Below, piece after piece: positions 1-9,340 of a stretch of DNA of 64,000 bases. The position numbers were made by a program, and so were the translations under genes. Every line of letters begins with the position of its first letter. Position 1 is the stretch's first letter. The notes beneath the pieces were generated by a model, which was given only the letters and a program-made list of their open reading frames with translations, searched no databases and was not told where the DNA came from. Origin of the DNA: Lentibacillus sp. Marseille-P4043 (GTDB taxonomy: Bacteria; Bacillota; Bacilli; Bacillales; Amphibacillaceae); the NCBI RefSeq assembly GCF_900258515.1, contig NZ_LT984884.1, forward strand, positions 2,661,695 through 2,725,694, read 5' to 3'.

Positions 1-843
1 CGCACCTGTGGCAATGTCTGTCTCGTGTTTAATCATGTCACAGCGAGGGACTTGATAACCTGGATAGGAATGGACTTTGGCTGGGACGACACCACCTGAA
101 CTACAGTCAATTAAATCGATTCCTTGTTTTTTCATTTCATTTGTGAAGTAAAGAATATCATCCTTATTGTTGCCTGCTTCATCATATTCATCTGTTGAAA
201 TGCGTACAAAAATTGGACCATCCCATTCTGTTTTTACCGCGTCAATGACTTCGGATAAAAAGCGATAGCGATTTTCCCGGGTTCCACCGTAGTTGTCTGA
301 TCGATGATTCGTTAATGGTGACAAAAATTGATTAATTAAATAGCCATGTGCACCATGAAGTTCAATGATGTCAAATCCGGCTGCTTTTGCACGTCTGGCT
401 GCTTGTTTAAAAGCATCGATGGTTTGCTTAATATGTTCCTCAGTCATTTCTTTTGGCACTTTGTAGTTTTCGTTAAACTGTTTTGCTGTTGGTGCGAAAA
501 TATCTGACTCAAGTTCTGCTTTACGACCGGCATGGGCCAATTGTATCGCGGTTTTTGCACCATAAGCATGAACTTGTTCGTTGATCATTGTTAGTCCTTT
601 CACATGATCCTCATCCCAGATGCCCAAATCTTGGGGAGAAATGCGCCCCTCTGGCTGAACAGCTGTTGCTTCAGTGATGATTAATCCTACTTGCCCGACT
701 GCCCGGCTTGCGAGATGTGTTAAGTGGAAAGGGGTGACTTTTCCGTCTTGCTTATAGCAGGAGTACATACACATCGGAGACATAACGATCCGGTTTTTTA
801 GTTCAACGTTTTGGAAATGGATTGGTGTAAATAATTTTGGCAT
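1..843 (-). CDS. namA: NADPH dehydrogenase NamA (old yellow enzyme), 3' end outside window
   Basis: This is an FMN-dependent ene-reductase of the old yellow enzyme family, which reduces activated C=C bonds with NADPH. The visible 281 residues begin [18 protein letters not shown] and include the YqjM-type segments MSPMCMYS (active-site Cys region), [21 protein letters not shown] (FMN-contacting His), [19 protein letters not shown] and DGPIFVRIS. The start ATG is preceded by AGGAGG. It lies 11 nt downstream of the phosphodiesterase gene, so the two are probably cotranscribed. The rest of the roughly 340-residue protein is beyond position 1. The neighbouring yqjN/yqjP/yqjQ-like genes match the B. 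subtilis yqjM surroundings as I recall them. Confidence 0.93.
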   Translation of the reverse strand, partial: MPKLFTPIHFQNVELKNRIVMSPMCMYSCYKQDGKVTPFHLTHLASRAVGQVGLIITEATAVQPEGRISPQDLGIWDEDHVKGLTMINEQVHAYGAKTAIQLAHAGRKAELESDIFAPTAKQFNENYKVPKEMTEEHIKQTIDAFKQAARRAKAAGFDIIELHGAHGYLINQFLSPLTNHRSDNYGGTRENRYRFLSEVIDAVKTEWDGPIFVRISTDEYDEAGNNKDDILYFTNEMKKQGIDLIDCSSGGVVPAKVHSYPGYQVPRCDMIKHETDIATGA

Positions 844-854
844 GGTGAATCCTC

Positions 855-1601
855 CTAGTGTTTTTGTTCGGTATGAAATAGCTTTCGTTGCTCGATGGCG
901 AGATCTGGTACGTCGGTGAAAATTCCGTCGCTTTCAAGTGTAAAGCAGCGCTGCATCCTTATTGATCTGTTTATCGTATAGACACGCACAGGCATATTTT
1001 CCTCGTGACATGCGTCAATAAGCGATTGATTAAGCAGCCGGTATTTCACGTGCAGGGCAGTTGCGCCAAGTTGTTTCGCATCACGTACCAGATATCGATT
1101 TCGTCTTGATGTTAAAAGAGCGACATTTATATCTGGATGAAGCTCATGTGTTCGCTTTACACTGGCCGGGTTAAATGTCGACAGAATAGTTCGATTTATC
1201 AATTGATATTGTCTAAGTTTTTCATATACAATTGTTTCAATGTTCGTATAATCTATCTTATTATTTTTCAACTCAATATTTAAGTATAACGACTTGGGTT
1301 TGATCCATTGCAAAAATTCGTCTAAAGAAACGATCGTGGCTCCGGCATATTTTTGTGAAAACCAGGAACCGGCATCTAATTGTTGTAACGCTTGAAATGT
1401 AAAATTTTTGATGTACCCTTTTCCATTTGTTGTTCGTCTTACATGTTCATCATGGATTATTACGGGAACATTGTCTTTCGTAAGTTGAACATCTGTTTCA
1501 ATTGCATCTGCACCTAGCTTGTAGGCGAGTTCAAAGGCAGGCATCGTGTTTTCAGGTGCAAGCCTGCTAGCACCACGATGTGCAATAATTTTTGTTTTCA
1601 A
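855..1601 (-). CDS. Glycerophosphodiester phosphodiesterase
   Basis: It hydrolyses glycerophosphodiesters to glycerol-3-phosphate and an alcohol. The sequence has the GDPD signature: [13 protein letters not shown] near the N-terminus, [12 protein letters not shown] (metal-binding Glu/Asp) and [16 protein letters not shown] (catalytic His), and it ends in the typical YTINR...DGIFTDVPD. The length of about 248 aa is normal for a cytoplasmic single-domain GDPD, and no signal peptide is seen. A GTG at 1610 extends the frame by three codons, but it overlaps the GAGGTGA ribosome binding site, so TTG at 1601 is the more likely start. It lies just upstream of namA on the same strand and is divergent from the yqjN-like gene. 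Confidence 0.9.
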   Translation of the reverse strand: MKTKIIAHRGASRLAPENTMPAFELAYKLGADAIETDVQLTKDNVPVIIHDEHVRRTTNGKGYIKNFTFQALQQLDAGSWFSQKYAGATIVSLDEFLQWIKPKSLYLNIELKNNKIDYTNIETIVYEKLRQYQLINRTILSTFNPASVKRTHELHPDINVALLTSRRNRYLVRDAKQLGATALHVKYRLLNQSLIDACHEENMPVRVYTINRSIRMQRCFTLESDGIFTDVPDLAIEQRKLFHTEQKH

Positions 1602-1732
1602 ACGTTTCACCTCATCTTGATTTTAAATAGGGGAAATTTGGTTTTGGCGTTACGTGCTAAACAGGCGCTTACGCTTTTGTTCATTGTGTTGCAATTTTTT
1701 CTAAAAGTCAATTTCCAGGGGAGGAATTTAGA

Positions 1733-3355
1733 ATGAAACATTGGCAAACGAAAGAAGCGTTAACGGAATTGTTATGTTCACTCGTGCATCATCAAAGTGT
1801 TACCGAAAGCAATGCGGAAATTGCGCTTGCTGAATATCTCTACCATATTTTAGCACAAAAGGAATATTTTCAAAGCCATCCTGATTTCTTAAAACTGCAT
1901 CCGTTAGACGATGGCAGAAGACTTTTAACTGCATTCGTAAAAAAGGGCAATACAAAAGAAACAGTTATTTTGCTAAGCCATTTTGATGTTGTCGGTGTGG
2001 AGGATTATGGATCATTAGAAAATCTTGCTTTTCATCCAAAGGAATTAACGAAAGAAATGGAACGGATCAAGGATGAGTTACCAGAACAGGTCAGGCAGGA
2101 TATTATAACTGGTGACTGGTTGTTTGGACGGGGTTCGATGGATATGAAAGCAGGTCTCTCTCTTCACTTATCCATGATTGAAAAAGCGATAGATGATGAA
2201 TTTGACGGAAACATTCTTTTGTTGACGGTACCAGATGAAGAAGTGAATTCACATGGAATGTTAACAGCGTTGCCCGTATTGAACCAATTAAAAAAAGAAG
2301 AAAACATAACCTATAATGCCTGTTTAAATGGTGAGCCAATGTTTAGCAAATATCCCGGTGACGATCATTACTATGTATATACAGGGTCGATCGGAAAAGT
2401 GCTTCCTGGTTTTTATTGCTATGGAAAGGAATCACATGTTGGAGAACCGTTTGCGGGTGTAAATCCTAATTTAATGATCAGTTTTTTATCGCAGCAATTG
2501 GAACTAAATGAAGCGTTTATTGAAAAAATTGGTGATGAAGTGACACCGCCGCCAACAAGTTTAATGCAGCGGGATTTGAAAGAAGCCTATTCGGTCCAGA
2601 CACCAAATGCTGCAATTGCGATGTACAATGTTCTGTATTTAAAACAATCCTTTCACGAACTAAATGAAAAATTGATTGCTGGTGCAACACAAGCAGCGCA
2701 GGAAATCGAAAATCACGTAAAACAGAAAGCAGGATATTTTGCTGATGTTGCCACGGATTTTACATTGCCAGATTTTCGGGTACGTGTCATGATGTATGAA
2801 GAATTATATCATGAAGCAGTAAAACGATATGGAAAAGAAGAGATTACGCGGCGGCAAAATTTATTAGTTTCCAAACGGGAACATGGCGACCGTGATTTTT
2901 CCACATTGCTCGTACAAGATTTGGCTGCACTTTGTAAAGATTTGGGGCCAATGATTATTTTATTTTACAGTCCACCATTTTATCCCGCTGTTTCATCGTT
3001 TGATGACCCGTATATTCAAGATGTGATGGATAACGTGACGAAACAAACAAAAGAGGAATATCAGATTGAATTGACTGTGGCAGAATTTTTTACCGGACTG
3101 TCCGATTTAAGCTATGTTGGACCACCATCATCACAAAGCAAATTAAGTCAATTAACAACGAATATGCCACTGCAAAATAATGGGTTTGTTTTTCCCGAAG
3201 ATGTCATGGAACAGCTGACAATGCCAGTATTGAATATTGGCCCACTAGGGAGGGACCCGCATCAGTGGACAGAGCGATTGGAACTGACATACAGCTTCGA
3301 GTATTTGCCAGAAATTTTGACTGATGCGATTAAACAACTTCTGAAAAAGAAATAA
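1733..3355 (+). CDS. yqjN: M20-family metallohydrolase, RocB/YqjN-like
   Basis: A 540-aa zinc peptidase/deacylase of the M20 family, RocB type. Motifs: LLSHFDVVG (first metal His), LFGRGSMDMKAGLSLHL (bridging Asp), TVPDEEVNSHGM (catalytic Glu pair) and a late GPLGRDPHQWTERL (metal His). Length matches RocB and YqjN of B. subtilis (about 550 aa). Substrate is unknown; RocB itself acts in arginine use, but no other roc gene is present here. The ATG is preceded by GGGGAGG at good spacing. It is the first gene of a rightward run with the MBL and SDR genes, an order also known from B. subtilis yqjN-yqjP-yqjQ (proI is absent here). Confidence 0.87.
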   Translation: MKHWQTKEALTELLCSLVHHQSVTESNAEIALAEYLYHILAQKEYFQSHPDFLKLHPLDDGRRLLTAFVKKGNTKETVILLSHFDVVGVEDYGSLENLAFHPKELTKEMERIKDELPEQVRQDIITGDWLFGRGSMDMKAGLSLHLSMIEKAIDDEFDGNILLLTVPDEEVNSHGMLTALPVLNQLKKEENITYNACLNGEPMFSKYPGDDHYYVYTGSIGKVLPGFYCYGKESHVGEPFAGVNPNLMISFLSQQLELNEAFIEKIGDEVTPPPTSLMQRDLKEAYSVQTPNAAIAMYNVLYLKQSFHELNEKLIAGATQAAQEIENHVKQKAGYFADVATDFTLPDFRVRVMMYEELYHEAVKRYGKEEITRRQNLLVSKREHGDRDFSTLLVQDLAALCKDLGPMIILFYSPPFYPAVSSFDDPYIQDVMDNVTKQTKEEYQIELTVAEFFTGLSDLSYVGPPSSQSKLSQLTTNMPLQNNGFVFPEDVMEQLTMPVLNIGPLGRDPHQWTERLELTYSFEYLPEILTDAIKQLLKKK

Positions 3356-3398
3356 ACAATGTGACAAAAAGAAGAAAAAAGGGTAAACTATAGATAAA

Positions 3399-3412
3399 TG
3401 AATGACCATTCA
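3399..3412. promoter_or_regulatory. 14-bp palindrome, TetR-type operator candidate
   Basis: The sequence TGAATGACCATTCA is a near-perfect palindrome lying about 22 bp upstream of the MBL hydrolase start and just downstream of a possible -10 (TATAGA, 3389-3394). Palindromes of this form are common operators of TetR-family repressors, including the fatty-acid regulator FadR of Bacillus, whose site is longer. No regulator gene is adjacent, so assignment is inference. Confidence 0.4.
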
Positions 3413-3433
3413 CTTTTAGAGGAGCTTATATAA

Positions 3434-4396
3434 ATGAAAGTATTACACGACACGATTACGAAAATTACATTACCAACACCATATCCTGTAGGGGATGTTC
3501 ATGTTTACCTTTTGAAAGGGGATACACTGTCACTTGTTGATGCCGGTGTGAAAACGAAAGAGGCGTGGGAAGCTCTAACCGTACAATTAAAACAAATCGG
3601 CTACACGCCAAATGATATCGAACAGCACATCTTAACCCACCATCATCCAGATCATATTGGATTAGTAGGTGAATTCCCGAGGGCACAAGCAATTGTTGGC
3701 CATAAATACAATGATCCCTGGTTAACAAGGGATGAAGCATTTTTAAATCAGTACCAGCAGTTTTTTAGCGATGCGTTTAAGCTTGCTGGTGTGCCTAATC
3801 GATATTTACAACTCTTGGAAAAACTGCAAACACCATTAGAACTTACCGGTCATGGAAAGCTAACGGCCTTCCTTGATGAAGGGGACATTTTGCCAGGTCA
3901 TGCGGATTGGCGGGTTATTGAGACGAAGGGGCATGCGCAAAGTCATTTGTCATTTTTCCGTGAGGCTGATGGGGCGTTTCTTGGAGGAGATCATCTGCTC
4001 AAGCATATTTCACCAAACCCAATTTTGGAACCGCCACATGCAGATGAGACAGAGCGAGCTAAACCATTGCCACAATATCGAAAAAATCTCGAAAAATGTT
4101 TGCAGCTTGGGATCACCACCGTTTACCCGGGGCATGGTGATATATTTTCAAATGTGGACGAATTGATTCCAATGCGTTTGGCGAAGCAGGAGCAGCGAGC
4201 GAATAAGGTGCTTCACATGTTACAGGAAAAAGAGCAGACACCTTTTGAAGTTTGCCAACAACTCTTTCCGAGAAAATATGAAAGTGAACTTGATTTAACC
4301 ATGTCAGAAACGATCGGTCAGCTTGATTTTCTGGAAGAGGAAGGAAAAATTGAGAAAACAAAGCGTGATGGTGTTCTTTTCGTTAAAGCAAAGTAG
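3434..4396 (+). CDS. yqjP: MBL-fold metallo-hydrolase, YqjP-like
   Basis: A 320-aa soluble hydrolase of the metallo-beta-lactamase superfamily. The metal-binding motif LTHHHPDHIG is near residue 67. Other ligands appear as ETKGHAQSHLSF, FLGGDHLL and YPGHGDIF, the usual order of a complete site. The C-terminal 80 residues look like the winged-helix tail often attached to this subgroup. A GAGGAGC ribosome binding site precedes the ATG. Physiological substrate is not known. It is followed directly by an SDR gene with essentially no gap, indicating translational coupling. Confidence 0.88.
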   Translation: MKVLHDTITKITLPTPYPVGDVHVYLLKGDTLSLVDAGVKTKEAWEALTVQLKQIGYTPNDIEQHILTHHHPDHIGLVGEFPRAQAIVGHKYNDPWLTRDEAFLNQYQQFFSDAFKLAGVPNRYLQLLEKLQTPLELTGHGKLTAFLDEGDILPGHADWRVIETKGHAQSHLSFFREADGAFLGGDHLLKHISPNPILEPPHADETERAKPLPQYRKNLEKCLQLGITTVYPGHGDIFSNVDELIPMRLAKQEQRANKVLHMLQEKEQTPFEVCQQLFPRKYESELDLTMSETIGQLDFLEEEGKIEKTKRDGVLFVKAK

Positions 4397-4405
4397 GTGA
4401 TGTAT

Positions 4406-5203
4406 GTGAGGCTGCATTTACAAAATAAAACGATTATTGTAACAGGAGCATCAAGTGGGATCGGTGAACGTCTATCGTGGCATATAGCGAAAAATGGCGG
4501 GACACCGATCATGATTGCCCGTTCACTTGATAAACTGGAAAATCAGCGGGAGAAATTGAAACGCTCATTTGATGCCACGTCATTTGCTTATCAGGCAGAT
4601 ATAACCGATCATGAAGAGTTTGAAGATGTGATCAAGCAAATTTTAACGGACCATAAACAAATACATGGCCTGATTAATAATGCAGGTGTAGGTGTTTTTG
4701 ACTATGTAAACGAAATGAAACTTGATGATATGGAGCGCATGTTTCAATTGAATGTATTCGCTTTGATTCGTGGTACAAAACTGCTGTTGCCACACTTTTC
4801 AGCGAATCGGCGGAAATGTCATATTGTCAACATCGCCTCCCAAGCCGGTAAAATTGCCACACCGAAATCCGCTGTTTACGCGGCTACAAAACATGCAGTC
4901 ATTGGCTTTACCAATGCTCTTCGGCTGGAAGTTGCCAGTAAAGGAATTTACGTGATGGCGGTTAATTTAGGACCAGTACGCACGAATTTCTTTACAACCG
5001 CGGATCCAGACGGTAGCTATCAGAAAAGCGTTGCCCGGTATATGCTTGATCCAGATAAAGTGGCAACGAAAATTGTAAAGAACTTATTTAGTAAGAAGCG
5101 GGAAATTAATTTGCCACATTGGATGGATGCTGGAAGTAAGCTTTATCAGCTGTTTCCAGGTGGAGTGGAGACGTTGTTGAAGAAGCAATTTAATCGGAAA
5201 TAG
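4406..5203 (+). CDS. yqjQ: Short-chain dehydrogenase/reductase, YqjQ-like
   Basis: A classical SDR oxidoreductase of about 265 aa. It shows the cofactor glycine motif VTGASSGIG, the structural motif INNAGVG and the catalytic YAATKHA with its upstream Ser in NIASQAG. An Arg in MIARSLDKL just after the second strand would suit NADP(H). Start: the frame is open from GTG 4397, but AGGTGA at 4395-4400 is best spaced for the GTG at 4406. Substrate is unknown. Gene order MBL hydrolase then SDR is as in B. subtilis yqjP-yqjQ. Confidence 0.88.
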   Translation: MRLHLQNKTIIVTGASSGIGERLSWHIAKNGGTPIMIARSLDKLENQREKLKRSFDATSFAYQADITDHEEFEDVIKQILTDHKQIHGLINNAGVGVFDYVNEMKLDDMERMFQLNVFALIRGTKLLLPHFSANRRKCHIVNIASQAGKIATPKSAVYAATKHAVIGFTNALRLEVASKGIYVMAVNLGPVRTNFFTTADPDGSYQKSVARYMLDPDKVATKIVKNLFSKKREINLPHWMDAGSKLYQLFPGGVETLLKKQFNRK

Positions 5204-5230
5204 AAGGGGGGAGCTTTTCCCCCATCGCAA

Positions 5231-5608
5231 TTAGTTGGACGATTCAGGAGTTAATGTAAAGCTTTCCGTTTTTCCATTCCACATAATCACTGCTTCGATT
5301 TCCTCATCCTCTTGCGTTACGGCACATCCGAAACAGCTGCCACCTTTACTGGTAACTGCGGATGTGTCCTTGTTTACTATCCTCCCATGTACGGAGAGGC
5401 TGCCTAATTCATAATCAATTGTTTCAGGGGCAGGTTTTTCTCCTATATAGCGAATAGCATATTCAATACTTTCACTGTCAGTTTCGTGTATATGAGCAGT
5501 GTACCGAACAGACCAATTGTCACTCCCACCGGTAAATGTAAGCGTCTTTTGGGAGCAGCTAACTAAAATAAAAGCGATAATTACAAATAGAAACAGACTT
5601 TTTTTCAC
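5231..5608 (-). CDS. Small secreted lipoprotein
   Basis: About 125 aa. The start is the GTG at 5608, chosen because GGAGGGGG lies just upstream and it begins a clean lipoprotein signal: two lysines, a hydrophobic stretch and the lipobox LVSC. The longer open frame starting 42 bp upstream has no such site. The mature part is polar and beta-rich, with an internal CFGC pair. I do not recognise a family. It overlaps nothing and lies downstream of the SnoaL-like gene on the same strand, 38 bp away, so cotranscription is likely. Confidence 0.7.
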   Translation of the reverse strand: MKKSLFLFVIIAFILVSCSQKTLTFTGGSDNWSVRYTAHIHETDSESIEYAIRYIGEKPAPETIDYELGSLSVHGRIVNKDTSAVTSKGGSCFGCAVTQEDEEIEAVIMWNGKTESFTLTPESSN

Positions 5609-5646
5609 ATTATTCCCCCTCCGAGAAATTAGGTGAAAATGCCAAT

Positions 5647-6072
5647 TCATGGTGATACAACTTGAGCTCCTAACTGTTGCACGACTTGCAAATCACTCAT
5701 CTCGCACCATTGCTCCTTCACTTTTCCATCTTCTATTCGGAATATAATGATACCTGTTTCCTTCACTTGCTGATCTTCAGATTGGATATCAAGTAAACCG
5801 CCTTTATATGTGCTGTAGCCAGTATAACGAGCAACGATTTTATCGCCTTCTTCAATCGTATCTTGGACTACCCAGCTACGATCGACAAAAGAAGTGCAGT
5901 ACCACGATAGCCAATTTTTAAAATTATCCCTCCCAACAAAACCTTCATCATGCCCTTGTGAGTAAGTGATCATGTCTGCTGCTGCGACCTGATCAACAGC
6001 CTGTAGATCGCCTTTTGTAAACACCTCTTCAAACCATATTTTTACAATTGCTTCCTTCTCGTTCGTAGGCAA
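5647..6072 (-). CDS. SnoaL-like / NTF2-fold protein
   Basis: A 141-aa single-domain protein with the SnoaL-like pattern: helical start ending in ...WFEEVFTKGDLQAVDQVAA, then VGRDNFKNWLSWY, and a beta-rich half with VQDTIEEGDKIVARYT and IIIFRIEDGKVKEQW. Members are small hydrolases, isomerases or ligand-binding proteins; no specific reaction can be assigned. The start is TTG, with AAGGAGGG about 8 nt upstream. A leftover C-terminus of a glyoxalase-type gene lies immediately upstream. Confidence 0.78.
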   Translation of the reverse strand: MPTNEKEAIVKIWFEEVFTKGDLQAVDQVAAADMITYSQGHDEGFVGRDNFKNWLSWYCTSFVDRSWVVQDTIEEGDKIVARYTGYSTYKGGLLDIQSEDQQVKETGIIIFRIEDGKVKEQWCEMSDLQVVQQLGAQVVSP

Positions 6073-6084
6073 AAAAACCCTCCT

Positions 6085-6138
6085 TTATTCTTGGACAAAG
6101 CCTAATTCATTACCATCTGGATCGCTGATTGTTTCTAG
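6085..6138 (-). pseudogene. C-terminal scrap of a VOC (glyoxalase/bleomycin resistance) gene
   Basis: Read on the minus strand this encodes ETISDPDGNELGFVQE followed by TAA, the classic C-terminal DPDGN motif of vicinal oxygen chelate proteins. A stop codon lies just before it and the rest of the gene is missing, the sequence running into the tandem repeat region. It is a deletion remnant. Confidence 0.7.
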
Positions 6139-6278
6139 CTATCATATGTGGTGGGGAATAGGCTTTCTGCTACTTACACTTTATGATGTATTGCATCCTG
6201 ACATGCTTCTGTATCGTCTACTAAACTATTTCGAGAATATTGATGTAAAACCCTGCTTCTGTCGGTTGGAAAAGTTGA

Positions 6279-6525
6279 GAAGTCGCCGGACAAAAGTGGA
6301 AAGTCGCCGGAAGAAAGTGGAAAGTCGCCGGAAGAAAGCGGAAAGTCGCCGGAAGAAAGCGGAAAGTCGCCGAACGAAAGCGGAAAGTCGCCGGAAGAAA
6401 GCGGAAAGTCGCCGGACGAGAGCGAGAAGTCGCCGAACGAAAGCGGAAAGTCGCCGGACGAAAGTGGGAAGTCGCCGGAAGAAAGCGGAAAGTCGCCGGA
6501 CGAAAGCGAGAAGTCGCCGAACGAG
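6279..6525. repeat. 21-bp tandem repeat array, about 12 copies
   Basis: A unit close to AAGTCGCCGGAAGAAAGCGG (21 bp period) is repeated about 12 times with point variants (GAACG or GACGA for GAAGA, GTGG for GCGG). Because 21 is a multiple of three, all frames stay open and give low-complexity peptides such as ESRRKKA, which I do not treat as proteins. No unique spacers separate the units, so it is not a CRISPR. It lies between the 3' end of the YyaL gene and the VOC remnant and runs straight into a hairpin terminator. Confidence 0.9.
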
Positions 6526-6528
6526 CAC

Positions 6529-6578
6529 AAAATCCGCAATCTCCCAAAAAAGATTGCGGATGCTTTAATTTTTTTTCA
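6529..6578. terminator. Intrinsic terminator at the end of the YyaL gene and repeat array
   Basis: An 11-bp stem (ATCCGCAATCT / AGATTGCGGAT) with a short A-rich loop. On the plus strand it is followed by a run of eight T, and on the minus strand only by a short TTTT. It is thus a good terminator for rightward transcripts through the repeat and a weaker one for the leftward YyaL gene, whose stop codon it overlaps. Confidence 0.75.
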
Positions 6579-8610
6579 CTAGTTTCCAGGCTGCTGCTGG
6601 GTCTGTTGTCGGGTGGTTACATACGAAATTTTCACATACGTAAAAAGTTGTCTCTCCATCCAGTTTCGTAAAATTAGACGCAAAGGGGGAAATGGCGGTC
6701 AATTGTTCAGGTGTTTCACATTGAAGCAGTGAAACATTTGGTAAAAATTCTTGCTGTAATTGTGTTGTGAAATCACGATCATTACCGATCATGATAACCT
6801 CTTTTGTTGGCAGTTCTGTCAATAGTAGGCTCTGCATAAATGATGTTGTTGTAGCTGGATTTTGCCGTACATCCATGTAGAATGTATGATACATGTCATC
6901 AACTTTATCAAAATAGGCGGTTTCTCCGGTTAAATGGCCTAATTGGATAAGGGCAAGTGCCGCAACACTATTTCCAGATGGCAGCCTATGATCAAAGATT
7001 TCTTTATCCTGAATAAATAATTTTTCACTGTCATATCCAGAAGCGAAGAATCCAGCTTGGTCGCGATCCCAAAACAAACCAATCATCCTGTCGGCTAGCT
7101 CCCTGGCCTTGTTTAGGTAGGGCAATGCTAATGTTGTGTGATACAATTCGATGTATGCCTCTAAAAGATACGCATAGTCGTGCAGATAGCCATTACATTT
7201 TAAGGTGTCGTTGTCATAGTAACAAGCCATTACCCGTTCGTTTTGCACCAAGTTCGTTTCGATGAATGCCATGGTATCCTCGGCTGTTTTAAGATAATTT
7301 GGTTCCTCGAATACATTGCCTGCTTTTGCTAGTGCGGTGATCATCATTGCATTGCTAGCCGTTAAAATTTTCTTATCGACTGTTGGGTGCTCTCGCTCTG
7401 CTTCACGAGCTGCTAATAATGGAACACGCGCTGCCTCTAACTGCTGATATAGTTCTTCTAATGTAAGCTGATGTTCCTCCGCTATCGCTCCCAGATCGGA
7501 ATCAACCAAGTTGGGTATATTTTTGCCCTTGAAATTACCTTCGGGTGTCATGCCATATGCCTTCGTATAGAGTTCTTCAAGTTCCTCATCAAGGATCTGC
7601 TGTACATCATCCAACTCCCATACATAATAACCACCTTCCACACCACCTGATTCACTATCAATTGCAGAATGGAAAGCGCCATTTGATCGATGCAGCTCAC
7701 GCATAACAAACGAAATAATTTGTTCGCTTACTTCTTTGTAAAACGGTTTTTTCGTCATTTGATAGCATTCCGTAAAAGCGATCAGCAACAGCGCATTGTC
7801 AGACAGCTTTTTTTCAAAGTGGGGGACAAGCCACTTCTCATCGATAGCATAATGGGAAAAACCAAAACCAATATGATCGTAAATTCCTCCGTTCGCCATT
7901 GCTTTTAATGTATGTTCCGCTGTTTTTAAGGCATCTTTTTTACCAGTTAGACGGTAGAAACGCAACAAAAATAAAATATTTTGCGGGGCAGGGAATTTGG
8001 GTGCTGCACCAAATCCGCCGTATGTTGTATCCTGTCTCTCGTGAAGCAGCTGGTAAGCTTTAATCGTGTATTTGCTCGATAATTTCTTCGGGCTCTTGGT
8101 AGATAGGCTATTTTTTAACTCCTCACTGACACTTTTGGTAACTGCTGTGATATGCTCCGGGTCATCGTGAAATTCATGATGCATGCTCATAAGTACGTCC
8201 ATAATTCCGGGTATAAACGATTTACCTTCCCTTGGGAAATATGTCCCCGCATAATATGGGATTTGCTTAGGTGTCATGAAAATAGACAGTGGAAAACCGC
8301 TTTGACCGGTCATCATGCGGCATACTTTTGCGTACAATGAAGCAATGTCTGGTCGTTCTTCCTGATCAACTAAAATAGAAACATAATGCTCATTTAGGTA
8401 ATCCGCAACTTGTTGATCTCTAAATGATTCGCGTTCAATCACATGACATAAATGATTTGTACTGTAACCGACGGATAGAAAAATAGGTTTATTTTCTTGT
8501 TCTGCTTTTGCAAATGCTTCGTTTCCCCATGGATACCAATTTACCGGATTATCAGCATGCTGTTTTAGAAAGTTCGAGTTTTCCTGGAATAGTTGATGTT
8601 CTTTAGGCAT
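6565..8610 (-). CDS. yyaL: Thioredoxin-fold / six-hairpin glycosidase-like protein, YyaL family (DUF255)
   Basis: 681 aa, the full length of the YyaL/spermatogenesis-associated protein 20 family. The N-terminal thioredoxin-like domain carries [15 protein letters not shown] and [20 protein letters not shown]. The remaining two thirds form the alpha/alpha barrel typical of the family ([35 protein letters not shown]). Family members normally have CHWCHV; here the first Cys is Asn and the Trp is Leu, so the redox pair is broken. Start ATG has AAGGAGAG upstream. The biological role is unclear. Confidence 0.88.
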   Translation of the reverse strand: MPKEHQLFQENSNFLKQHADNPVNWYPWGNEAFAKAEQENKPIFLSVGYSTNHLCHVIERESFRDQQVADYLNEHYVSILVDQEERPDIASLYAKVCRMMTGQSGFPLSIFMTPKQIPYYAGTYFPREGKSFIPGIMDVLMSMHHEFHDDPEHITAVTKSVSEELKNSLSTKSPKKLSSKYTIKAYQLLHERQDTTYGGFGAAPKFPAPQNILFLLRFYRLTGKKDALKTAEHTLKAMANGGIYDHIGFGFSHYAIDEKWLVPHFEKKLSDNALLLIAFTECYQMTKKPFYKEVSEQIISFVMRELHRSNGAFHSAIDSESGGVEGGYYVWELDDVQQILDEELEELYTKAYGMTPEGNFKGKNIPNLVDSDLGAIAEEHQLTLEELYQQLEAARVPLLAAREAEREHPTVDKKILTASNAMMITALAKAGNVFEEPNYLKTAEDTMAFIETNLVQNERVMACYYDNDTLKCNGYLHDYAYLLEAYIELYHTTLALPYLNKARELADRMIGLFWDRDQAGFFASGYDSEKLFIQDKEIFDHRLPSGNSVAALALIQLGHLTGETAYFDKVDDMYHTFYMDVRQNPATTTSFMQSLLLTELPTKEVIMIGNDRDFTTQLQQEFLPNVSLLQCETPEQLTAISPFASNFTKLDGETTFYVCENFVCNHPTTDPAAAWKLVKKN

Positions 8611-8663
8611 GGTCGAGTTCTCTCCTTACACATTGGATTTATGTTGATATGTATGTTGTTTTG

Positions 8664-9197
8664 TCACCGGATTTCTTTCTTCACAGGAAACCCTGTATAG
8701 GTAAAACATGTTATAAACGCAAGGAATGTAATAATTATCGCAAAAACAAGGCCGATAGCTCCCATAAATGTATCTTCTCCTGGATAAGAAGGCTTCATTG
8801 TCAATAGGAAATAAACGAAAACGAACGTTAATACCATATAGAAACTGCTTCCGATTAGCCCCATTTTGACGCGGTTTTTCTTCGTACCTTGCCATGCTTT
8901 GTTAAAAAGAATCCATAAAAAGATACAACTGATTACTGCAAAAAACATGATCACAAAATGGACAAATGGAATTAAGAAATACGTCAATGCGAACAGGATT
9001 AGCCCTGCAGCGAAAAATATAGCAGCGTTCAGCACAAACAGAAATATTCCCGCTGACCAATGATTGTGAAACCATGTTACACGTTCAAATTTTCGAACAA
9101 ATTTATGATCGTTGCTGATTAGACCAATTATTGGTTCTTTGAAAAAGATGGCAATTAAGACGCCGATAAGTCCGATTAAAAAGACAAGGGACACCAT
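8664..9197 (-). CDS. Integral membrane protein of unknown function
   Basis: 177 aa with about five hydrophobic segments: an N-terminal helix (MVSLVFLIGLIGVLIAIFF), a long central hydrophobic block around residues 45-90, and two more near the C-terminus. It ends in a short positively charged tail (KKEIR). AAGGAGATGAT precedes the ATG. It lies 53 bp upstream of the YyaL gene on the same strand and could be cotranscribed. No recognised motif. Confidence 0.75.
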   Translation of the reverse strand: MVSLVFLIGLIGVLIAIFFKEPIIGLISNDHKFVRKFERVTWFHNHWSAGIFLFVLNAAIFFAAGLILFALTYFLIPFVHFVIMFFAVISCIFLWILFNKAWQGTKKNRVKMGLIGSSFYMVLTFVFVYFLLTMKPSYPGEDTFMGAIGLVFAIIITFLAFITCFTYTGFPVKKEIR

Positions 9198-9340
9198 ATC
9201 ATCTCCTTTGGTACAAGTTACCTTTACTTTAACATAAAATTCCTTTTATAGCTGTTTTGAAAAGGGGCAAAAAAACTATTGACTTCCTTATTGTTTAAAT
9301 GGAAACTGAATATAGTGAAAAAGAAGGGAGTGAGCAATAG

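Noticed and set aside
6146..6568. Open frames of 100-140 codons on both strands over the 21-bp repeat
   Set aside because: They exist only because the repeat period is a multiple of three; composition is repetitive in every frame and no ribosome binding site is present.
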